From contig NZ_PGUY01000036.1 in NCBI RefSeq assembly GCF_002863585.1, positions 1-49,527 on the forward strand: a DNA stretch of 49,527 nucleotides, read 5' to 3'. Positions 43,745-49,527 of the stretch are shown piece after piece; position 1 is the stretch's first letter; each line of letters starts with the position of its first letter. The notes beneath the pieces are model-generated. The model was given only the letters and a program-made list of their open reading frames with translations, did no database searches and was not told where the DNA came from. The stretch comes from Peribacillus deserti (GTDB lineage Bacteria; Bacillota; Bacilli; Bacillales; DSM-1321). The position numbers were made by a program, and so were the translations under genes.

Positions 43745-43838
43745 TTTGTAGTTTTTGAAGGAACCTAAGAGAAATTGTCTGTATTTGTCGTTGAAGAGAA
43801 TTTGTAAAACGATGGAAAATTTACTTAAAAATAAATAT

Positions 43839-43997
43839 GTATACACATTGTGTTTACAAGTATACAAAAACGTATACAATTGTTTACGAAAAGCGTTTAC
43901 ATGTATACAAATGTGTATACATGTTGATATGACGGGATGTATACACATTTGTCTTTGTTGTTTACAAAATTGTGTACAAGTTTACAATTTTGTAAAC
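43839..43997. repeat. parC: Centromere-like iteron array (parC candidate)
   Basis: Hexamers GTATAC and GTTTAC (plus GTGTAC and GTAAAC) occur 13 times: 43839, 43852, 43860, 43872; 43882, 43895, 43903, 43915; 43939; 43960, 43972, 43980, 43992. The first two groups of four have identical internal offsets (0, 13, 21, 33) and are 43 bp apart; the last group is 0, 12, 20, 32. The array lies 121 bp before the parM-like gene, the usual place of parC, where ParR would bind and also repress the promoter. Palindromic GTATAC cores suit a ribbon-helix-helix dimer. Confidence 0.8.
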
Positions 43998-44118
43998 AAA
44001 AGAAAGTCCTTCCAAAGTCCATTGTAAATTTAAGAGAATTGATTTACCATAGAATGTAATAAAGCTTTTTAAATAGCTTTAGTAAATTAATATTTCAATA
44101 GGGAAGGATAGATTTTAC

Positions 44119-45309
44119 ATGAGAAAAAGCAGAGTTGCTGCAGTTGATGTTGGAAATGATTCCTTAAAAGCAATTTTCGGAGATTTGGACTACGAACTTA
44201 ATATACCCAATGCCATAGCTAGAGATATCGAAGATCGTCCTATCATTGGAATTGAAGAACTAAACAGCAAAGATCCGTTAGACGGAATACATATCAGACT
44301 TCATTCACCGGCCTTAAGTGAAAACAATGCTATTTACCGTGTTGGTACACTTGCGACGAAAAGCGATAACACATCTGAATTAGATCCAGGAAGCAGTAAG
44401 TCTGAAGAAGATCAAACGCTTGTAATGCTTTTTGCTTCTCTGGCGCTGGATGCAGTAAGAGAAGAAAACTCTCCTTTATTTAATCGTTCAAATAACGTAA
44501 TTGATGCCAGCTATACCCTGGGCACTGGCCTTCCGTTAAGAGAAGTAAAAGAGGGTAAGGATGCAGGCTACCGTTCAAGACTGCTGGGTTCGGTGCATCA
44601 GGTTGAGTTCCTGGTAACTCCAAAATACCAAGGGATTAAAGTCAATATTAAGTTTGATGAAGTAAAAGTTTATCCAGAAGGCTTCGCTGCTTTCATTAAT
44701 CTTGTAATGGATAATAATTTGAACATCATTAATAAGGATTTAGTGAACAAGAGCATTCTGATCCAGGATATCGGAGGTCTTTCAACCGATATAGCTGTTA
44801 TTAAGAACAGAAATGTAGATGATGACAAAGCTCAAGGATTTAACCTTGGAGTATCGGCAGCACTTGAGCAGATTCGTGAAGAAATCAGAAGCAAGCATGG
44901 CGTTGAATTAGACAGCCGCCGTGATGTGGTTGAGATTATCACGAAAAAGAATGATCGCAATCATATTATGGTTAAAGGAAGCCGGACAAGCGTACACGAT
45001 ATTATTGACCGCATCCTGCTTGAACTGGCTAAAAAGCAGTACCGCCTGTTAAGGAATATGTGGGCAAAGAATTCTCAGACAGAAATCTGCTACTTTGTAG
45101 GCGGTGGTTCTAATATCCTTAAAGATTATCTTAAAACGTTAAATAATAACCTTGATGGGTACAATATTGATTTCTTTGAGGACGAAAAGGAAAGTATCTG
45201 GATGATGGCAAATGCTTATTACAAATTGATTTCCGATCATCTTCGCAGAACACAAAAGGATCTTCAGAAAGATAAAAAGGCCGAGGAAAAGAAGCCTGTA
45301 AAAGCTTAG
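44119..45309 (+). CDS. parM: ParM/Alp-type actin-like protein
   Basis: A 396-residue actin-fold ATPase of the ParM/StbA family. Phosphate-1 loop: AAVDVGNDSLKAIFGD (7-22). Phosphate-2 loop: ILIQDIGGLSTDIAVI (about 217-232). Adenosine motif: CYFVGGGSNILKDYL (near 333-347). The C-terminal Lys-rich tail (KDKKAEEKKPVKA) is not part of the fold. Such proteins form filaments that push DNA apart when capped by ParR on parC. It follows the iteron array and precedes the parR-like gene by 12 bp. The DNA around it has core chromosomal genes and no replication gene, which is unusual for this plasmid-type system. Confidence 0.88.
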   Translation: MRKSRVAAVDVGNDSLKAIFGDLDYELNIPNAIARDIEDRPIIGIEELNSKDPLDGIHIRLHSPALSENNAIYRVGTLATKSDNTSELDPGSSKSEEDQTLVMLFASLALDAVREENSPLFNRSNNVIDASYTLGTGLPLREVKEGKDAGYRSRLLGSVHQVEFLVTPKYQGIKVNIKFDEVKVYPEGFAAFINLVMDNNLNIINKDLVNKSILIQDIGGLSTDIAVIKNRNVDDDKAQGFNLGVSAALEQIREEIRSKHGVELDSRRDVVEIITKKNDRNHIMVKGSRTSVHDIIDRILLELAKKQYRLLRNMWAKNSQTEICYFVGGGSNILKDYLKTLNNNLDGYNIDFFEDEKESIWMMANAYYKLISDHLRRTQKDLQKDKKAEEKKPVKA

Positions 45310-45321
45310 TAGGGTGATACT

Positions 45322-45933
45322 ATGAGTACAAGTTCATCAAGCGGGATCAGGAGGGGACAAGCTCTGTCCTTTCGTATCCCTTCAGATGCACCGGATCATG
45401 TTATTAAGCAGCTGCAAAAGCTGAAGGAAACTGAAAAACGGAATTTTTCCAGTAAAATTGCCGACTATGTTATGAATGGTGTGAGCACAAACCTCCTAAA
45501 GGACAGGGAGACAATCAGCATTCCGATACCAAAGCAGCTAAGCAAAGCGCAGCGGGATTGGCTTAAACATGAACATTCTGAAGCACTTTTAGGCAGTATT
45601 CTATACCAATTGATTTCAGATCCGATCCGTGCAGCATCCTTGCTTGCAGCTTTGAACAGCAATTCGCTGGATATTGATCAAGCGTTGTACCTCCAGGAAG
45701 AGCCGAGGCTCGTTCCTGGTAAGGTTGTAACAGGTGCAGATGATCTGAAGGTAGAACCGGAAGAAGAATTCGATTTTGATACAGATGAGACGCGGGCTGG
45801 CTCATTAGATGATGATCTAAATAATTTTAACTGGAATCATTTAAGAGACAGCCAGGACGCACCCGAGGAATCTGAAGAAGAAGAAGGACTCGAGGATTTA
45901 CTGGGAGATTTCCTGGCGCAGATGAATAAATGA
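45322..45933 (+). CDS. parR: ParR-like DNA-binding adaptor
   Basis: A 203-residue protein. The N-terminal RGQALSFRIPSDAPDHVIKQ, then NFSSKIADYVMNG, fits a ribbon-helix-helix DNA-binding fold (about 11-51). A second helical region covers 65-115. The C-terminal 60 residues are strongly acidic (EEEFDFDTDETRAGSLDDD) and end in an amphipathic helix (LEDLLGDFLAQMNK), as expected for the ParR tail that docks onto the ParM filament end. Start ATG 45322 with GGGTGA. Function is inferred from operon position and layout; sequence similarity to known ParR is weak. Confidence 0.75.
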   Translation: MSTSSSSGIRRGQALSFRIPSDAPDHVIKQLQKLKETEKRNFSSKIADYVMNGVSTNLLKDRETISIPIPKQLSKAQRDWLKHEHSEALLGSILYQLISDPIRAASLLAALNSNSLDIDQALYLQEEPRLVPGKVVTGADDLKVEPEEEFDFDTDETRAGSLDDDLNNFNWNHLRDSQDAPEESEEEEGLEDLLGDFLAQMNK

Positions 45934-45936
45934 GCA

Positions 45937-45966
45937 AAACCCTCTGTCAGATATGGCAGAGGGTTT
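45937..45966 (+). terminator. Terminator of the parMR operon, possibly bidirectional
   Basis: AAACCCTCTGTCA (45937-45949) pairs with TGGCAGAGGGTTT (45954-45966), one wobble, with ATTTTA after it. On the other strand the stem ends in TTTT, so it could also stop the convergent amidase transcript. Confidence 0.8.
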
Positions 45967-46050
45967 ATTTTACTATCATATATTATCCTGGTATAACAAA
46001 ACAAAAAACAGATTTAAACGTAATATGCATATTTATTCATATGCTTTAAT

Positions 46051-47961
46051 TTAGGGATTGATTATATCCACATCAGCCGCTTTCACAAAAGCATATCGGT
46101 GATTAAAATGGATTCGGTAGTATTCTTCATTCCCATATACCATTTTATGAACACCATAAGGGGTGAGAGTGAAGACCTTAGCATTATAATAATCAGCTTT
46201 TACCTTTTCCTCAGCAGCATATACCTGTCCTTCGCCAATGGTATATTGGAGAGGTGTGATCGACTTGTATGGGATATCTGCAGGATAAGCAGCGGCTTCA
46301 GGATAAGCACTTCCGTACACAGGTATACTGGTTTTCCCCTCTTTAGGTGTAATCAGAATGTCTGTCTTCCCAGGAACGGTCAGTTTTCCATCAGGGTTGT
46401 AGAACCAGGCTTTCTTACCGCTATACCAGATTGCACTCCAATCTCCCTCTTGGCCAGCAGAGGCGAATGTCTGCCCTGCTTTAAACTTATTGCCCCAATT
46501 AAGCGCTTCGAAAGCTCCTGCATTTGGCAGAGCCGCATCTTTGAAATAGGGTGCATCAAAGCTTGGAGCTGTATATAAATAAACAAAATTGGATGGATGT
46601 TTCCTTAAGTTGCCGTCTTGAACATCTACGTATTGTTCATTGGTCTGGAAGTGAGGCTTTAGCGTAACCATTTTCCGAGAACCATGGCTTGGTGTGATAG
46701 GAGCTCCGAGTAGTTCCATGTAATGTTCCCAATCCCAAAAAGTTGCAGGATCTGAATGCATCCTGCTCTGATTAAGGGGTGCGAGACCTGGAACTTCATC
46801 ATGGCCAATGATGTGGGCGCGGTCTAATGGAATATCATATTGTTCGGCTAAATACTTCACAAGAGAAGCGGACATGCGGTACATCTGTTCGGTGAACCAT
46901 GTGGCTCCTTTCAGCGCAAATCCTTCATGTTCAAGGCCGATCGAATGCATATTGAAATACCAGTTCCCGGCATGCCACGCCACATCTTTATTTTTAATCA
47001 TCTGGGTAATATGGCCATCTGATGAACGGATTACATAATGGGAAGAAGCAGCATAAGAGCGGGCAAATAACATAAGTGTTGGATCATACCCAACCTCAGT
47101 ATCATGAAGAACAATATAGCGGATATCAGGTCCGAAATTTGGCCTGTCAGCTACATCATAATTGGTATAATTGCCAGGATTAGAACTTAATTGCTGATAA
47201 AAAGCAGGGATAAATTGAGTTTTTAAACTATTCGGGGCTTCTGTTTCCGGGTCTTTGTTTGTTTGCTTAAGCTTCAAAGAGTCGGCAGTAGATTTATTAG
47301 GAACAAAGTGCTCAGCTGCAAGCTGTACCTTTTGTCCATCTAGTGTTTCTCTTGCTTCCCCCTGGTTGATCGTTTGATATACCTGGTCAGCAAAGTCGAG
47401 GGCTATGGCAGAATCATCGGAACCGCTGTATTTAGCCACAGCGCCATACCACTCAGACTCATTCTCAGGCAATCCTCCTGCTGTTCCTTCAGCGTACTCA
47501 GCAAGCAGCGCTGCTGCCCCCCTGATGTTTTGGACAGGATCCTGTTTCAGAGCCTCGGGACTTAGATTCAGAATTTTTGCTGCTTTTTCTAAAGTGTGGA
47601 AGCTTTCGTCTGAGAAATCCACATCAGCAGTCTCTTCATCTCCTTTTGCTGAGGAATGATCTATAACACTTGTCAAATGCATGATACCGTAACCTCCGGC
47701 AGTGCTTGGCTTTCCATTATGGTGTTCCCAGCGTGATAAATTGTAGGAGACAGATAGCAAAATGCTTTCAGGAACGTTAAATTCCTGGGCAGCCTTTTTG
47801 AATGCTTGCTGGATGGAATCTGCCTGAATGGATGGTTCAGAAGCTGAAGCTTTTGGTATGGAAAGGCCTAGGCTGGAAGTATTTACAGGAAGGACAAAGG
47901 CAGTACCGGTCAAGGCGAAAAGGGCAGCAATTAGGCTGAATCGTTTAATGGTTCTTTTCAA
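46051..47961 (-). CDS. Secreted N-acetylmuramoyl-L-alanine amidase
   Basis: A 636-residue secreted cell-wall hydrolase. The signal peptide (1-40) ends ASA before SEPS. Residues 45-190 look like a lytic-transglycosylase-type helical region (ESILLSVSYNLSRWEHHNGK, TAGGYGIMHLTSV). The amidase_2/PGRP domain (about 280-410) has YIVLHDTEVGYDP, SIGLEHEGFA, AHIIGHDEVPG and HSDPATFWDW, giving the zinc ligands and catalytic residues. The C-terminal 220 residues are beta-rich, SH3-like wall-binding repeats. It cuts the amide link between muramic acid and the stem peptide. Start TTG 47961 with AGAGGAGG. Confidence 0.9.
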   Translation of the reverse strand: MKRTIKRFSLIAALFALTGTAFVLPVNTSSLGLSIPKASASEPSIQADSIQQAFKKAAQEFNVPESILLSVSYNLSRWEHHNGKPSTAGGYGIMHLTSVIDHSSAKGDEETADVDFSDESFHTLEKAAKILNLSPEALKQDPVQNIRGAAALLAEYAEGTAGGLPENESEWYGAVAKYSGSDDSAIALDFADQVYQTINQGEARETLDGQKVQLAAEHFVPNKSTADSLKLKQTNKDPETEAPNSLKTQFIPAFYQQLSSNPGNYTNYDVADRPNFGPDIRYIVLHDTEVGYDPTLMLFARSYAASSHYVIRSSDGHITQMIKNKDVAWHAGNWYFNMHSIGLEHEGFALKGATWFTEQMYRMSASLVKYLAEQYDIPLDRAHIIGHDEVPGLAPLNQSRMHSDPATFWDWEHYMELLGAPITPSHGSRKMVTLKPHFQTNEQYVDVQDGNLRKHPSNFVYLYTAPSFDAPYFKDAALPNAGAFEALNWGNKFKAGQTFASAGQEGDWSAIWYSGKKAWFYNPDGKLTVPGKTDILITPKEGKTSIPVYGSAYPEAAAYPADIPYKSITPLQYTIGEGQVYAAEEKVKADYYNAKVFTLTPYGVHKMVYGNEEYYRIHFNHRYAFVKAADVDIINP

Positions 47962-48096
47962 AGAATAACCTCCTCTAAAATGTTATAAGATGAGGTATTC
48001 TTTTGAAGAGGCGCTACCCCTTTTTTATTTTGAGAAAAAAAGTAAAATGAATCTAAATGACTATCGGTTTATTAGGAAAATATTTCTATATGCGTT

Positions 48097-48121
48097 AAAA
48101 AACCGGGAACATTATCCCGGT
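48097..48121 (-). terminator. Rho-independent terminator of the nucleoside transporter gene
   Basis: On the minus strand ACCGGGA pairs with TCCCGGT, followed by six T. It is 6 bp past the stop codon. Confidence 0.92.
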
Positions 48122-48126
48122 CATCT

Positions 48127-49308
48127 TCAAAGAACAAAACTGACTATAATCGCTGAAAGCACACTTACCAAAGTAGCCCCATATAAAAGCTTCAGACCGA
48201 ACCGTGCAACCACGTTTCCTTGATCTTCATTAAGTCCCTTAACCGCTCCGGCAATGATCCCTATGGAAGAAAAGTTTGCAAATGAGACTAAGAAGACAGA
48301 AATGATTCCAAGCGTTCTCGGTGAGAAGTGACCAGCCATTTTCGAAAGCTGTTCCATGGCTACGAATTCATTCGTAACCAGCTTCGTAGCCATGATTCCC
48401 CCTGCATCTACTATTTCATCTGCCGGGATGCTCATTAAAAAGGCAATCGGCGAAAATACATACCCGAGCATCTGCTGGAAGGTCAGATTGAAAATTAAAT
48501 GGAACAGATTATTAATAAGTGCTATTAAAGCCACAAATCCCAGCAGCATGGCTGCAACGACGACAGCCACTTTGAAACCGTCCATGATATATTCGCCTAG
48601 CATTTCGAAAAAAGACTGTTTCTCCGCTTCCTCTATTTCTAGAAAATCTTCATGACTGCCTACCGTATATGGATTAATAATGGATACGATGATAAACCCT
48701 CCGAACAGGTTCAGAACGATAGCAGTCAATACATATCTTGGATCAATCATGGTCATATAAGCTCCGACAATCGACATAGATACAGTAGACATAGCTGATG
48801 CGCACATGGTATACAGGCGCTGCGATGTCAGCCTTCCGAGCTGTTTTTTTACTGTTATAAAGACTTCCGACTGTCCCACTATCGCAGATGCAACTCCATT
48901 ATAAGATTCCAATTTACCCATGCCATTGACTTTGCTTAATATAAAACCAATGCCTCGCATAATGAAAGGCAGTATTTTTGTATACTGCAATATCCCGATT
49001 AAGACTGATATGAAAACGATAGGAAGGAGTACATTTAAAAAGAACGTATAAGCTCCTTCATTCATTAATCCGCCAAACACAAAGTTAATTCCTTCTCCCG
49101 CATATTCCAAAAGCTTTTCAAATAATCGGGCAACGGCACGGATGATTATTAACCCAAATTTAGTATTCAGGAGGATATAGGCCAATACTAGTTGAATAAC
49201 GAGCATGAACAATATATTCTTGTATTTGATTTCTTTACGGTTGTTACTTGCGATAAAGGCAAGTACGAAGACAACTGCCAGTCCAAGAATAGAAATGAAA
49301 TAATTCAT
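48127..49308 (-). CDS. nupC: Concentrative nucleoside transporter, NupC type
   Basis: A 393-residue membrane symporter that imports nucleosides with H+ or Na+. Family motifs: GESGVA-type [35 protein letters not shown], and [20 protein letters not shown] with [18 protein letters not shown]. About 10 helices are visible. Length matches Bacillus NupC/YutK. Start ATG 49308; the ribosome site (GTGGGA) is weak. It is monocistronic, ending in a strong terminator. Confidence 0.9.
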   Translation of the reverse strand: MNYFISILGLAVVFVLAFIASNNRKEIKYKNILFMLVIQLVLAYILLNTKFGLIIIRAVARLFEKLLEYAGEGINFVFGGLMNEGAYTFFLNVLLPIVFISVLIGILQYTKILPFIMRGIGFILSKVNGMGKLESYNGVASAIVGQSEVFITVKKQLGRLTSQRLYTMCASAMSTVSMSIVGAYMTMIDPRYVLTAIVLNLFGGFIIVSIINPYTVGSHEDFLEIEEAEKQSFFEMLGEYIMDGFKVAVVVAAMLLGFVALIALINNLFHLIFNLTFQQMLGYVFSPIAFLMSIPADEIVDAGGIMATKLVTNEFVAMEQLSKMAGHFSPRTLGIISVFLVSFANFSSIGIIAGAVKGLNEDQGNVVARFGLKLLYGATLVSVLSAIIVSFVL

Positions 49309-49397
49309 TTTTTTCCCACTTTCTACATAGTCTCAAGGTGTAAATTTAAGGGTATATGTAATCATAAATTTAATATGTTCAAGACTTCTTCATTTAT

Positions 49398-49527
49398 GGC
49401 TCTTTTCTAAAAGATTGTTGTTTTTTATATGTTCTGTGAACCGACCCTATTGTTAAACAGGTTGATTGGAACGTAAGGTGCGAGACTCCTGCGGGAGCAG
49501 CGGGTATTGTCCAGCTCCGGACTGACA
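49398..49527 (+). repeat. Dispersed intergenic repeat, copy 4, joined to another repeat at the right edge
   Basis: From GGCTCTTTTCTAAAAGATTG to GACTCCTGCGGGAGCAGCGGG it follows copy 3. At about 49506 it switches to TATTGTCCAGCTCCGGACTG, unlike the other copies, then the window ends. The change of sequence suggests one repeat inserted in or fused to another. Confidence 0.7.

Noticed and set aside
49192-49410. 72-codon plus-strand frame antisense to nupC
   Set aside because: Shadow frame over a real gene, without a ribosome site.

Overview
The window reads as chromosomal DNA of a moderately low-GC, Gram-positive member of the Bacillaceae. The evidence is the strong AGGAGG-type ribosome binding sites, the frequent GTG and TTG starts, CcpA-type cre sites, and Bacillus-type proteins (NhaK, YpfJ, LytST, CstA, RocB, NupC, SinR-like). 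There are no rRNA or tRNA genes. Both edges lie in dispersed intergenic repeats, so the window may be a whole contig that broke at repeats (inference).

Region 1 (0.7-8.8 kb) is a complete gas vesicle operon in the order known from Priestia megaterium: gvpA-P-Q-B-R-N-F-G-L-S-K-J-T-U, all on the + strand. It has a terminator-like hairpin ahead of it and an intercistronic hairpin between gvpB and gvpR. GvpT is a very long acidic low-complexity protein with a 117-bp tandem repeat. GvpP, GvpJ and GvpT share a coiled-coil motif.

Region 2 (8.8-15.8 kb) holds a Na+/H+ antiporter, a TetR regulator and an MMPL exporter separated by three evenly spaced palindromic operators, and then decayed lactate genes (a 3' piece of ldh and two ends of a lactate permease). 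The first of two nine-unit arrays with 20/21-bp spacing follows.

Region 3 (15.8-22.6 kb) has a serine hydrolase, galU and a membrane GT2 glycosyltransferase, a SinR-like regulator with SinR-box-like sites near it, and an MFS transporter.

Region 4 (22.8-30 kb) is a sugar catabolic unit: a LacI regulator with two large palindromic operators, a ribose-type ABC importer (binding protein, double ATPase, permease), a Gfo/Idh/MocA dehydrogenase and galactose mutarotase.

Region 5 (30-42.4 kb) has a sulfite-oxidase-type molybdoenzyme, a YpfJ metalloprotease, the second 20/21-bp array, the LytST pair next to a cre-controlled cstA (probable pyruvate sensing and uptake), an HtrA fragment, a third 20-bp array with a different core, a RocB-like peptidase, an EamA transporter and an rRNA methyltransferase.

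Region 6 (42.6-49.5 kb) has a tandem P-loop ATPase of unknown role, a ParM/ParR-type actin segregation cassette preceded by a structured centromere-like iteron array, a secreted amidase and a nucleoside transporter.

The most unusual signals are the two homologous nine-unit arrays whose unit spacings match exactly, the chromosomal parMRC-like cassette, and the GvpP/Q/T/U accessory set with expanded acidic and basic disordered tails.
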